64,000 nt of DNA from Pelagibius sp048268885 (GCA_048268885.1 JBLWUP010000022.1:24348-88347); one strand, 5' to 3'; positions 8,573 to 16,915 are shown, numbered from the stretch's first letter. Notes: generated by a model not told the origin, from the sequence alone. Program-made: numbers and translations.

Positions 8573-9589
8573 TCAGCGCAGCAGCGTGAGGTAAGGCGTC
8601 ACCTCGACGACGGTGAGGCCGTGGGTCGCGGCCAGGGCGGCCAGGCCCTGGTCCAGCTTGTCGAGATCGATGACGCCGCTGACGGGCTTCAGGCGGCGCC
8701 CCTCGCCCAGCGGCAGGATGCGCCCGCCGTGGTAGCGCTCCAGCTCCGCCAGCGCCTCGGCAAGCGGGCGCGCCACGAAGACCACCCTGCCCTGCCGCCA
8801 GGCCAGCGCCCGCGTCGCATCCAGGGCGAACTTGCCGCCCGGACGGCCTTCGGCGGGATAGTGCAGGGCTTCCCCGGCACCGAGGGAGATCGGCGCGTTC
8901 GGGGCCGCCTCGGCCGTGACGGCGACGTGGCCCTGGGTGACCGCGACCCGCACGCCGTCCTGCGACAGACGCACCGCATAGGCGGTGCCGACGGCCTCAC
9001 TGACGCCGCCCTTGGCCAGCACCTGGAAGGGCCGCCGCCGGTCCGGGCGCACCTCGAAGAAGGCTTCGCCCTGCAGCAGCTCCACCCGCCGCCGGTCTTC
9101 GTCGTAGTCGAGGGCGATGGCCGAGTTGCGGTCCAGGGTGACACGGCTGCCGTCCGGCAGGGTGACGTTCAGGACCGCCGTGACGCCGCTGGCGTAGTCG
9201 GCCTTCACCGCGATCGACAGCTGCGGCAGGAAGAAGGCCAGCAGGAGGCAGGCGGCCAGGGTCAGGGCGGCCGGCAAGCCGGCCCGGCGCCCAACCCGCC
9301 CCCAAGACACCCGCCGCCAAGGTGAAGATGGCCGGCGCGGCGGCGGCGCGCTGGCTTCCTCGGCGGCGGCGAAGGCATGTTCCAGCACCGCCAGGTCCTG
9401 CCACAGCGCCCGCGCCGCCGCGAAGGCCTGCCGATGGCGCGCCGAGGCCGCAAGCCAAGCTTTCAGGGCGGCCAGATCGGCTTCCGACATGTCGCCCGAA
9501 GCAAGGCGGACGATCCAGCCGCGCGCCCGCTCGTCAAGGTCGCCCTCTTCAAGATCGCCAGTTTCAAGATCGTCGTTTTCGAAGGTCAT
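8573..9589 (-). CDS. fecR: FecR-family sigma regulator
   Basis: Inner-membrane signal relay of 338 aa. The N-terminal cytoplasmic domain (about 12-70, with RGWIVRLASGDMSEADLAALKAW) binds the sigma factor. One transmembrane helix follows (about 103-122), then the periplasmic FecR domain (about 130-260, with VTLPDGSRVTLDRNSAI and VTQGHVAV). The C-terminus (about 280-338) is an STN-like fold that contacts the receptor signalling domain. It is encoded between the FecI sigma gene and the receptor, the standard order for siderophore cell-surface signalling. Confidence 0.95.
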   Translation of the reverse strand: MTFENDDLETGDLEEGDLDERARGWIVRLASGDMSEADLAALKAWLAASARHRQAFAAARALWQDLAVLEHAFAAAEEASAPPPRRPSSPWRRVSWGRVGRRAGLPAALTLAACLLLAFFLPQLSIAVKADYASGVTAVLNVTLPDGSRVTLDRNSAIALDYDEDRRRVELLQGEAFFEVRPDRRRPFQVLAKGGVSEAVGTAYAVRLSQDGVRVAVTQGHVAVTAEAAPNAPISLGAGEALHYPAEGRPGGKFALDATRALAWRQGRVVFVARPLAEALAELERYHGGRILPLGEGRRLKPVSGVIDLDKLDQGLAALAATHGLTVVEVTPYLTLLR

Positions 9590-9691
9590 GCGCCCTCTTC
9601 AGCGCGGTAAGAGATTCCTGATCGCTCCGCCCCCCTACTGGCACCTCTTGGGCACCGGCGCCTCATGGGTAAAACGCTTGCGGCGGCGCCT

Positions 9692-9717
9692 TGCCTAACC
9701 CCCGGGGCGGGATTTTT
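9692..9717 (-). promoter_or_regulatory. Candidate FecI-type ECF promoter upstream of fecR
   Basis: Second copy of the AAAAAT / GGGTTAGGCA block pair (minus strand), lying between the fecI stop and the fecR start about 100 bases from the ATG. The copy at 8503-8529 precedes the receptor at a similar distance from its inner start. Two matching sites in the same locus argue for one sigma factor controlling both genes. Confidence 0.45.
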
Positions 9718-9733
9718 ATTCTTATGTCGGCTC

Positions 9734-10234
9734 TTATGGCTTGTGGCGGCGCGCCGCCAGGCGGCTCAGGGCCTTGCGGATGTGTTTCTCCACCGCGGTT
9801 TGCGAGATGCCCAGTTCCTCGGCGATTTCCCGCTGGGTCTGCCCGTCGAAGCGGTTGCGTTTGAAGACGCGGCGCGTCACCGGGGGCAGCTGCTCGACCA
9901 CGGCGAAGAGATCCTGCAACTCGCGCCGCGCCATGACGTGGCGCTCCGGCGTGATGGCCTCCCCGCCGCCCCACAGCAGGCCCTCGACCTCCGCCAGCAA
10001 CCCGGCCTGGCGCTGCTGGCGGCGCTGATGGTCGATCACCAGATTGGCGGCCATGCGGAAGAGGTAGGCCCGGGCGTTGGCGACCTCCAGGCGGGTCTCC
10101 AGGGTGGAGACCTTCAGGTACAGCTCCTGCGCCAGGTCGTGGGCGGTGAAGGGACAGCGCAGCCGGGACGCCATGAAAGCGCGCAGATCCCCTTCATGCT
10201 CCTGAAAAACCTGCAACAGTTGCGGCTGGCCCAT
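9734..10234 (-). CDS. fecI: FecI-like ECF sigma factor
   Basis: RNA polymerase sigma factor of 166 aa with only regions 2 and 4. Region 2 (about 10-78) contains TAHDLAQELYLKV and NARAYLFRMAANLVIDHQRR. Region 4 (about 108-160) contains LPPVTRRVFKRNRFDGQTQREIAEELG followed by the recognition helix SQTAVEKHIRKAL. FecI-type sigma factors are held by FecR until the ferric siderophore occupies the receptor, and then transcribe the receptor gene. It heads the operon fecI-fecR-receptor-PepSY; a Fur-like box lies 71 bases upstream. Confidence 0.95.
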   Translation of the reverse strand: MGQPQLLQVFQEHEGDLRAFMASRLRCPFTAHDLAQELYLKVSTLETRLEVANARAYLFRMAANLVIDHQRRQQRQAGLLAEVEGLLWGGGEAITPERHVMARRELQDLFAVVEQLPPVTRRVFKRNRFDGQTQREIAEELGISQTAVEKHIRKALSRLAARRHKP

Positions 10235-10304
10235 CGTCGGAATGCGTCCGGAAAGAAGGCGGCCGGCCCCTCCTGGGCCCCCGCGGCGAGGCCCAATCTA
10301 TTGT

Positions 10305-10325
10305 TATTGCGAATTAGTCGCAATA
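10305..10325 (-). promoter_or_regulatory. Fur-like box upstream of fecI
   Basis: Perfect 8-bp arms TATTGCGA and TCGCAATA flank the 5-base centre ATTAG. The core resembles Fur boxes of the TTGCGAAT-n-ATTCGCAA kind found before fecI genes in pseudomonads. It sits in the short gap between fecI and the end of the MFS gene, so it can only serve fecI. Iron repression is inferred. Confidence 0.6.
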
Positions 10326-10332
10326 CAAGCTT

Positions 10333-11601
10333 TTAGCGTAGGCCCTGATCGCGGAACCTCTTCGGCGGGCGGCGGCTCCAGGCAAAGAGCAGGAGCAGGC
10401 CACAGCCGGCCGCGGCCACGGCGGTCAGGAAGGGTGCCGCCGGAAAGAAGGCCGCGCAGTAACCGCCGGCCAGGGCCGCCAGCCCCCCGGCGGCCACGGT
10501 CATCGCCCGGTAGAGCCCCATGACCTGGCCTTGTTCGTGGGCCGGCGCCGCGTCGGAGGTCAGCACCGATGTCGCCGTCTGCCCGAAGTTGATGCCCACG
10601 GCCACGAGCACCGCCGGCAGGGCGTGGGCCAGCTCCGTGGTCATGCCGACGAAGAGCAGGGTCCCCGCCAGCATGAGCAGCAGCGCGACGGCCGAGACCG
10701 CGACGGACCCGTGACGCGCCACCAGGCGCCCGACGACAAGGCCGGAGAGGATGAGCGGCACCGACAGCAGCGCCGCGTTGATCCCCAGCTGCGCCGGCGG
10801 GGTGCCGTAGGACTGCACGAAAAAGACCGGAAAGAAGTCGAAGAAGATCATGATCGCCCAGTAGGTCAGGAAGGTCAGCCCCAGCAGCGGGGCGATGGCC
10901 GGATGGATTGCCGAGCGCCAGAGCCTGCACACGGCCGGTGCGGCGGCGGCCGCAAGGCGCGGCGGCTCGCGCAGGAACAGCGGCACGACCAGGGCGTTGA
11001 GCGCGAAGAGCCCGGCCGCCGCCCAGAAGGGAAAGGCGAAACCGAAGGCGGGGTGCAGGCCCGGGTCGGCCAGCAGCCCGCCGAGGATCGGGCCCGCCAC
11101 GAAGCCGAGGTCCATGGCGATGCCGATCAGGGCGAAGTTGCGCGCCTTGGTCGCCGGACGGCTGACGTCGGAGGCCAGCGACTGCACGATGGCGATGTTG
11201 CCCTCGCCCAGGCCGGCGACGAAGCGGCCGAGCAGGACCAGCGGCACGGAACCGGCGCTAACCCCGGCGGCCAGCAGGCAGGCGCCCGCCACCGTGACCG
11301 CCAGGGCCACCTGCAGGACCGGCTTTCGCCCGTAGCGGTCGGACCAGCGCCCGAAGAGCGGCGCGCCGATCAGCTGCCCCGCCGGATAGAGCGCGATGGC
11401 CGCCCCGAGCAGCAGGGTCCGCGTCTCCGCCGGGGTGGCGGCGGCGAGCAGCGGGCCGTCGCGGTCGAGGAAAAGGTGGCTGAACACGGGATAGGGCAGC
11501 GAAAAGCCGATCCAGCCGACGAGCACCGTCACGAAGACAAGGATCATGGTGGCGGTCTCTTGGGTCCGACCGGGGTCGTAGAGGTCGCGGGATGCGGTCA
11601 T
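10333..11601 (-). CDS. MFS drug/metabolite exporter (DHA1 type)
   Basis: Inner-membrane transporter of 422 aa with about 12 hydrophobic helices. Motif A between helices 2 and 3 reads LFGRWSDRYGRKP, the hallmark of proton-driven major-facilitator antiporters. The frame is open further upstream to the assembly gap, but ATG at 11601 is chosen because GGGAG lies 5 bases before it and the transmembrane part starts soon after. It could export a siderophore for the adjacent iron locus or respond to the ECF41 module upstream; the sequence does not decide. The substrate is unknown. Confidence 0.88.
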   Translation of the reverse strand: MTASRDLYDPGRTQETATMILVFVTVLVGWIGFSLPYPVFSHLFLDRDGPLLAAATPAETRTLLLGAAIALYPAGQLIGAPLFGRWSDRYGRKPVLQVALAVTVAGACLLAAGVSAGSVPLVLLGRFVAGLGEGNIAIVQSLASDVSRPATKARNFALIGIAMDLGFVAGPILGGLLADPGLHPAFGFAFPFWAAAGLFALNALVVPLFLREPPRLAAAAAPAVCRLWRSAIHPAIAPLLGLTFLTYWAIMIFFDFFPVFFVQSYGTPPAQLGINAALLSVPLILSGLVVGRLVARHGSVAVSAVALLLMLAGTLLFVGMTTELAHALPAVLVAVGINFGQTATSVLTSDAAPAHEQGQVMGLYRAMTVAAGGLAALAGGYCAAFFPAAPFLTAVAAAGCGLLLLFAWSRRPPKRFRDQGLR

Positions 11602-11690
11602 GTCGGCTCCCTTGGCGCGCGCGCCGGGGCTGCGGCACGCCGCCCATAGAAAGGCGCGCCGGCGGTGGGTCGTCGGATGTCGAAGAGGCG

Positions 11691-12559
11691 CTAGCCGGTC
11701 CGGTCGTCTCGCGGATCGAGATGCGCCAGCTTGTCCGGATTGCGCGTGATGAAGATGCTGCTGGCCTGGCCGTCCGCGTCGTAGGCGAAGGAGACCACCG
11801 CGGTGATACGCCCTTCCTGACGCACCACCAGCGCCTGACGGGCGTTCAGCTCGGCCGCGGAAATCTCGCCCTGCCGCCAGGCCGGCGAGAGCACGCGGCG
11901 GATGAACTTTAGCACGACCTCCGCGCCCTCCAGCGTCTTGCGCACGGCGACGACCTTGCCGCCGCTGTCCGCCCTCAGCGTCGCCTCGGGCGAGGGCAGG
12001 CGCGCCACGGCGGCGGCCGCGGCCGGGGGGGGGGCGCCCCNNNNNNNNNNGTGGCATGGCCGCCGCCCCCGCGCCGGACGTTGGCGCGGGCCCGCGAGAC
12101 CAGCTTGCGGCAGGCCGCCTCGCCGACCCCCAGGTTCTCGGCGACGTCGCGGTAGTCCATGGCGAAGACGTCGTGCAGCAGAAAGGCCGCCCGCTCCTTC
12201 GGCGCGAGCCGTTCCAGCACCAGAAGGAACGCCATGGTCACGCTTTCCGACAGCTCGGCCTGGCTCTCCGGCGTGTCGAGCACCTCGCTGTGCACCGGCT
12301 CCGGCAGCCAGGCGCCGACATAGCTGGTCCGTGCCCGCCGCGCCGCGCGCAGGCTGTCCACCGCTTTACGGGTGCAAACGGCGGTCAGCCAGCTGCGCGG
12401 CCGCTCGATGGTCCCCGCCTCCGCCGCCATCCAGCTGAGGAAGGTGTCCTGCACCACATCCTCGGCCTCCGCGTAGGAGCCGAGGATGCGGTAGGCCAGC
12501 CCGGTCAACATCGGCCGGGCGGCCTCGAAGGTCTCGATCGGGGTTCCGGCCGGTTCCAT
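11691..12559 (-). CDS. ECF41-type sigma factor (SigJ-like), broken by an assembly gap
   Basis: N-terminal sigma regions 2 and 4 (LAYRILGSYAEAEDVVQDTFL; LAPKERAAFLLHDVFAMDYRDVAENLG) are followed by the linker motif WLPEPV and a SnoaL-like C-terminal domain carrying DSGGKV and NPDKL, the marks of ECF41. The C-terminal domain acts as a built-in anti-sigma/activator. The two halves lie in different frames on either side of the 10 N at 12041-12050. Probably 30-40 residues are missing, so the break is an assembly artefact rather than a pseudogene. ATG at 12559 overlaps the stop of the upstream decarboxylase gene as ATGA; an in-frame ATG at 12589 is the alternative. Confidence 0.85.
12041..12050. 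other. Assembly gap (10 N)
   Basis: Ten undetermined bases next to a G/C homopolymer-rich stretch (a run of G at about 12027-12035). The gap falls between the sigma-4 region and the SnoaL domain of the ECF41 gene, and its flanks are out of frame with each other, so 10 is not the real length. Confidence 0.95.
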
Positions 12560-12990
12560 CAGTGCTGCGAGATCTGAATGCGGTTCCAAAGGTTGATCAT
12601 CGCGACAATTCCCGTCAGCGTCGAGATCTCAGCGTCGCTGAAATGGGCCTTCAGCTCCGCGCGCAGGGCGTCCAGGCCGCTCCCCTCCGTCAAATCGGTC
12701 AGCGCCTCGGTCCAGGCGAAGGCCGCCTTCTCGCGGGGGGTGAAGTCGTCGACCTGCCGCCACACGATCAGGCGGTCGAGCCGGTCGTCGCTCTCGCCGT
12801 CCTTGCGGGCGTCACGGGTGTGCATTTTCACGCAGAAGGCGCACTTGTTCATCTGCGAGGCGCGCAGCAGCACCAGGTGGTGCAGCGCCGGCTCGATGCC
12901 CTGGGCCGCGATGGCCTTCTCCACCGCTTCCAGCGCGCCGTAGATCTGCGCCCCGTTCCGGTAAAAATCGACAGCGTTCGTGGCCGCCAT
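12559..12990 (-). CDS. Carboxymuconolactone decarboxylase/AhpD-like protein
   Basis: Small redox protein of 143 aa of the alkylhydroperoxidase-D fold. The active-site signature is visible: MNKCAFCVKMHTRDARKDGE has the CxxC pair and the downstream histidine of the proton relay. ATG at 12990 is preceded by GGAGAGGAG at good distance; the open frame further upstream is non-coding. ECF41 sigma genes are usually linked to a carboxymuconolactone decarboxylase, oxidoreductase or epimerase gene, which is also their regulatory target, and this pair fits: the sigma gene follows with ATGA overlap. The physiological substrate is not known. Confidence 0.92.
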   Translation of the reverse strand: MAATNAVDFYRNGAQIYGALEAVEKAIAAQGIEPALHHLVLLRASQMNKCAFCVKMHTRDARKDGESDDRLDRLIVWRQVDDFTPREKAAFAWTEALTDLTEGSGLDALRAELKAHFSDAEISTLTGIVAMINLWNRIQISQH

Positions 12991-13032
12991 GATCAGCTCC
13001 TCTCCGACAAGATTGCGTTCAGTCAGAGAGAA

Positions 13033-13059
13033 GACGATCCGGCCGCGCCGTTTGTGACG
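13033..13059 (-). promoter_or_regulatory. ECF41 promoter of the decarboxylase-sigma operon
   Basis: On the minus strand CGTCACA (13059-13053) and CGTC (13036-13033) are separated by exactly 16 bases. As I recall the published ECF41 consensus, it is TGTCACA-n16-CGTC, so this is one mismatch away. It lies 43 bases upstream of the decarboxylase start, consistent with autoregulation of the operon by its own sigma factor. Confidence 0.75.
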
Positions 13060-13085
13060 TGGCGGCGCACTTTTTTTTGGAAGGA

Positions 13086-14564
13086 CTAGTCGCCGGAGAG
13101 GCGGGAGCGGTCGCGCTTCACGTGATAAAGCTTGGAGTCCGCCAGATCGAAGAGTTCCTCCAGGTCTTCCGTCTCGGAGGGGAAGATCGCGAAGCCGACG
13201 CTGCCGCCGCACTGCAAGGTCCGATCGCGGATGTCAAAGGGCCTGGCGAGTTCCGCGTCGATCTTCTCGGCGACGGTGCGGGCATCCTCGTTGCTGCCCA
13301 GGTTGGTGGCAATGATGCCGAACTCGTCGCCGCCCAGGCGCGCGACCGTATCGGATTCGCGCATCAGACGGGAAAGCCTTTCCGCGACCTGGCACAGCAG
13401 ACTGTCGCCGGCCTGATGGCCGTAGGTGTCGTTCACCTGCTTGAAGCCGTCCAGGTCGACGCAGATCAGCCCCACCAGGCTGCCGTTGCGCCGGGCAATG
13501 GCCGCCGCATGGTGCAGCATCTCGTCGAAGGAGGCACGATTGGCGACGCCGGTCAGGGAGTCGTGCTTGGCCAGGTAGTGGGTCGCGTTCTCGACGTTGC
13601 GCCGGCTGGTGATATCCACCACCGTGGCCTTGCAAACCATTTCCTCGGCATCCGGCGGCGGGGACAGGAGCGACATCACCACCCAGCTGTGCCGCCCCGA
13701 AACCTGACCGACCACCTCGACCTCCACCGTGACCGCGGCCTGCGGATCCAGGTCATGCAGGACCTCCTTGAGGCGGCGTCGGCTGTCCCGGGCCAGCAGG
13801 GCCTCGAGAGTCCTGCCTTCGAGATCTTCCATCGACTTCAGCTCAAGCAGCTTGAGCACCACGTCATTGGCGCGCAGGGTCCGGCCATCGGGGGAGAAAT
13901 GCCAGATGCCGAGCATTTCATCCGCGGTGGAGGTCGACTGCGGCACCACGCTGATCCCGGTCCAGTCGGCATGAGAGTCGCCATGGCTCGCCGAGGCGAG
14001 GTGATAGGCCAGGGACACGATGCGCTGGCGTTGCATCTCGACTTTCTTGTTCGCCGTACGCAGCTCGGCGATATACTCCAGCAGCTCGACATTGGTCCGG
14101 GCGAGCGTCGCTTCCAGACGCTTCTTTTCGATGTTGTAGCGGATCGAGCGCTCCAGAAGCGAGGGACGCAGCTCGTCCTTGCTGATGAAGTCGAAAGCGC
14201 CCAGCTGCATAGCGCGTATATCGATGACCGGATCTTTGAGACTGGTCAGCATGATGAGCGGCCCCGGCCAGTCGATCGATGCCGCTTCGCGCAGAATATC
14301 GAGCCCGGAACCACCGATCAGCCGGTAGTCGACCAGTGCCACGTCATGGGCGAAACGGCGCAGCTCGACGAAGGCTTCCTCTACCGTCTTAGCCCAATCG
14401 ATTTCGAAATGGCGCTGATCGATGAGGTTGAGGTGCTGCTTCAGCAGAACATAGTCGCCGTGATTGTCTTCACAAAGCAGGACACGGATCGGCGCGCTGC
14501 CCTCCTGTGTCGGGTCGTCGCTCGCCGTTCTGCGGATATCTCTTGCGGTATCGCTCATCGTCAA
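13086..14564 (-). CDS. Response regulator with diguanylate cyclase (REC-PAS-like-GGDEF)
   Basis: Cytoplasmic signalling enzyme of 492 aa. The receiver domain (about 25-145) has the acidic pair E32/D33, phospho-acceptor D79 (ALVDYRL) and conserved K129 (FISKDE). A coiled segment (about 145-185) and a PAS-like sensor (about 210-320) follow, then a GGDEF domain (about 330-490) with the intact signature GGDEF at 411-415. RESD at 402-405, five residues before it, fits the inhibitory c-di-GMP I-site. It should make cyclic di-GMP when phosphorylated, probably by the kinase encoded 88 bases upstream or by the one beyond the KaiB gene. Confidence 0.93.
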   Translation of the reverse strand: MTMSDTARDIRRTASDDPTQEGSAPIRVLLCEDNHGDYVLLKQHLNLIDQRHFEIDWAKTVEEAFVELRRFAHDVALVDYRLIGGSGLDILREAASIDWPGPLIMLTSLKDPVIDIRAMQLGAFDFISKDELRPSLLERSIRYNIEKKRLEATLARTNVELLEYIAELRTANKKVEMQRQRIVSLAYHLASASHGDSHADWTGISVVPQSTSTADEMLGIWHFSPDGRTLRANDVVLKLLELKSMEDLEGRTLEALLARDSRRRLKEVLHDLDPQAAVTVEVEVVGQVSGRHSWVVMSLLSPPPDAEEMVCKATVVDITSRRNVENATHYLAKHDSLTGVANRASFDEMLHHAAAIARRNGSLVGLICVDLDGFKQVNDTYGHQAGDSLLCQVAERLSRLMRESDTVARLGGDEFGIIATNLGSNEDARTVAEKIDAELARPFDIRDRTLQCGGSVGFAIFPSETEDLEELFDLADSKLYHVKRDRSRLSGD

Positions 14565-14652
14565 ACTGCTCTCGTATCCTGCGTAACGGCTGAAGCCGCG
14601 GCATTGCTTTGGTTCTCCCCCGGCCCCCGCGGCCTCTTAGGAAGTTTCCCGA

Positions 14653-16194
14653 TCACCCGCCGTTCGCTCCCTGACCGCCGCGAACGGGGCAGGACGCCAA
14701 CGGCACCACGTCGCCACCCTTCTTCTGAGACACCAGCGAGCGCTGCTGCGGCAGGGTCACCGTCACCGTGGTACCGGCATCGACAGCGCTTTCCAGGCCG
14801 ATCTTGCCGTCATGCATTTCGACGTAGCGTTTGCAGAGGGCGAGACCGAGACCTGTCCCGGTGTTCTCGATCCGCGTATAGGCATTTTCGATCTGCACGA
14901 AGGCGGCGAAGGCCCGCGGAATCTGGTGCTTGGGAATGCCGATGCCGCTGTCGCGCACGACAACGCGCGCCTCACCCTCGTAGGTTCGGTTGAGGACTAT
15001 GGCAACGCTTCCGCCTTCCGGGGTGAACTTGATCGCGTTGCCCAGCAGATTCAGCAGCACTTGATTCAGCATTCGTGCGTCGGCATAGACCCAGATGGAA
15101 GCAGTTTCCGGCGTCACGGAGAGGTTTACGCCTTTCCGTTCCGCTTGGCCGCGCAGCAGGTCGATGACCTGCCCGGCAAGAGGCACCAAGTCGAAACTCT
15201 CTTCAAGAAGCCTCAACTGGCCGCTTTCTGCCTTGGACAGGTCGAGCAACTCGTTGATCAACGAGAGCAGGTGCTTGCCGCCACGATGAATATCGCTGAT
15301 GTAGTTGCGGTAGCGTGCAGGTTCGACGGGCCCGGATATCCCCATCAGCATCATCTCGGAGTAGCCGATGATGGCGTTGAGCGGAGTCCGTAGTTCATGG
15401 CTCATGTTCGCCAGGAACTGGGATTTCATTGCGTTGGCCTGCTCCGCCGTCTGCTTGGCGAGGCGCAGCGCCTTCTCGCTCTTCTTGCGCTCTGTCACGT
15501 CGCGCATGGTGATGATGAAGGCGCGCTCGCCGTCCCACAGCGTGCGCATTACCCGGATTTCCGCCGTGCAGGTCGCGTTGGAACGAGTATAGAGATCAAT
15601 TTCGGTCGTGTGGACACCCTCCAGGGGAATACCGAACATCTGTCCCAGAAGGTCCGCCGCCGCGCACTTGAGCAACTTTTCAGCCGAAGGGTTCACGAAG
15701 CGCACGATGCCGATGCGGTCGACGACGACGATGGCATCGGCATTGTCCACCACCAGACTGAGGAAGCGCTCGTTACTCTGCTTCAGTTCGCCGACATGGC
15801 GCTCCAACGAGTTGCAGAGATCCTGCTGCTCAACAGCGTGAAGCAGCGCCTGGACCAGGGCGTCCGGCGGGGTGCGATCGCGTGAGACCACACCTTGGGT
15901 GCCGTAGCGGGTGGTCTGCCAGGCCTGCCCTTCGTTGTCCGGTTGAGCCAGCACGATGATGGGAACGCCTTCAGCGACCTGCAGGGCCAGTACGGCCGTG
16001 TCCATACCCTTGCTGTCCGGGAGGTCGAGACTGAGCAGAACGACGTCGACCGCCTGCGCCTGTGACAGATAGGCGGCGGCCGCCGCGAAATCAGGAGCCT
16101 GCGCGAGCGAAAAGGGGCAATCCGGCAGCGCCGCCAAAGCGGCCTGGAGAAAGCGCCCGTAGCCGATGTCGCCATCGACCAGCAGAATCTTCAT
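14653..16194 (-). CDS. Hybrid-like histidine kinase: degenerate REC, PAS, HisKA, HATPase
   Basis: Soluble kinase of 513 aa from ATG 16194 (the frame is open to 16257, but MKILLVDGD starts the receiver fold). Domains: receiver-like 1-122, PAS about 135-235, HisKA with H266 in MSHELRTPLNAI, HATPase about 370-482 with N box NLLGNAIKF, DSGIGI and GTGLGLAL. In the receiver the acidic pair is kept (VDGD), but the phospho-acceptor position is serine (S55, in LLSLDLPDSKG) and the usual lysine appears as arginine. It therefore cannot take phosphate in the standard way. The kinase part looks intact and likely serves the response regulator downstream. Confidence 0.9.
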   Translation of the reverse strand: MKILLVDGDIGYGRFLQAALAALPDCPFSLAQAPDFAAAAAYLSQAQAVDVVLLSLDLPDSKGMDTAVLALQVAEGVPIIVLAQPDNEGQAWQTTRYGTQGVVSRDRTPPDALVQALLHAVEQQDLCNSLERHVGELKQSNERFLSLVVDNADAIVVVDRIGIVRFVNPSAEKLLKCAAADLLGQMFGIPLEGVHTTEIDLYTRSNATCTAEIRVMRTLWDGERAFIITMRDVTERKKSEKALRLAKQTAEQANAMKSQFLANMSHELRTPLNAIIGYSEMMLMGISGPVEPARYRNYISDIHRGGKHLLSLINELLDLSKAESGQLRLLEESFDLVPLAGQVIDLLRGQAERKGVNLSVTPETASIWVYADARMLNQVLLNLLGNAIKFTPEGGSVAIVLNRTYEGEARVVVRDSGIGIPKHQIPRAFAAFVQIENAYTRIENTGTGLGLALCKRYVEMHDGKIGLESAVDAGTTVTVTLPQQRSLVSQKKGGDVVPLASCPVRGGQGANGG

Positions 16195-16489
16195 TGTCTG
16201 TCGCGCCTTGCAGATCCCTCCCTCTGCAAGGCGCAGATGCCCAGTCAAATTCGCCATGACGCGTTACGTAATAGCCTTCTGATTCACATATCTATTTAGC
16301 GCCCGATCTCATCCGACGCCCCCAAGGCGCCACGCACTTCGATGTATTAATTAATTGATATGTTTAGTTTCACTTCTGCATGTTAAGGAATTGCTAATCT
16401 AGAGGTATTTTCCGCTGCCATAGGGCGATAGAATGATCCGTGTCACCGCTAGGGCGTGTATCCGGATTCGGCATCGACCCACTCCCGCT
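16195..16489. other. AT-rich intergenic region before the kinase gene
   Basis: These 295 bases have no convincing gene. The middle (about 16340-16410) is strikingly AT-rich for this genome, with TTAATTAATTGATATG and similar stretches, as expected for a promoter serving the kinase and the diguanylate cyclase downstream on the minus strand. I could not identify a defined sigma-factor consensus. Confidence 0.4.
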
Positions 16490-16828
16490 CTAGGTCCGCT
16501 TCTGCAGGTCGAGCCCAATCAGCACCTTCTCTTTGTCGGAAAGATCGCCGATCACCTTTCGAATCGGCGGCGGCAGCTCCTTGACCACCGTCGGCGTGGC
16601 GAGGATTCGTCTTTCCTCCGCCTCTCGCGGGTTTTCGCAGACATCGATGACCACGAGATCGAATTCGCCACCCAGCTCCTGCTCACAAAGCGCCCGAACG
16701 GTGTGGATCGCGCTTTCGGAACGCTGCGTGCGGCCACTGATGAAGAGCTTCAGAACATTGCGGGCAGCGATACTGTCATTCATCTTCGCTACGACCTCGT
16801 CAGAGGGTTCCATCCTGAGTTCCGGCAT
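16490..16828 (-). CDS. kaiB: KaiB-domain protein without KaiC
   Basis: Protein of 112 aa of the thioredoxin-like KaiB family. LKLFISGRTQRSESAIHTV, then DVCENPREAEERRILATPTVV and LPPPIRKVIGDLSDKEKVLI, follow the cyanobacterial KaiB sequence closely, including the fold-switching C-terminal half. In cyanobacteria KaiB binds KaiC and displaces the SasA kinase from it. No kaiC or kaiA is in the window. The gene lies 87 bases downstream of a large histidine kinase gene on the same strand, so the two are likely co-transcribed. A stress-related, non-clock role for KaiB homologues in proteobacteria has been proposed. Confidence 0.9.
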   Translation of the reverse strand: MPELRMEPSDEVVAKMNDSIAARNVLKLFISGRTQRSESAIHTVRALCEQELGGEFDLVVIDVCENPREAEERRILATPTVVKELPPPIRKVIGDLSDKEKVLIGLDLQKRT

Positions 16829-16915
16829 CGACCTGCCGACTTGAAGCGAAGGGCGCTCCGCCCACCTGACCCGATATAGCCGCCGAGCTCCTGCCTGAGA
16901 GGCTCTCTGCCCCAG

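Noticed and set aside
11691..12589. Treating the ECF41 gene as a pseudogene or as two genes
   Set aside because: The break coincides with an N run, and both halves keep intact family motifs, so an assembly gap explains it better.
13045..13078. GCGCCG/CGGCGC stem followed by eight T on the plus strand, terminator-like
   Set aside because: All genes here are on the minus strand, so it would terminate nothing. The bases coincide with the ECF41 -35 region, which explains part of the sequence.
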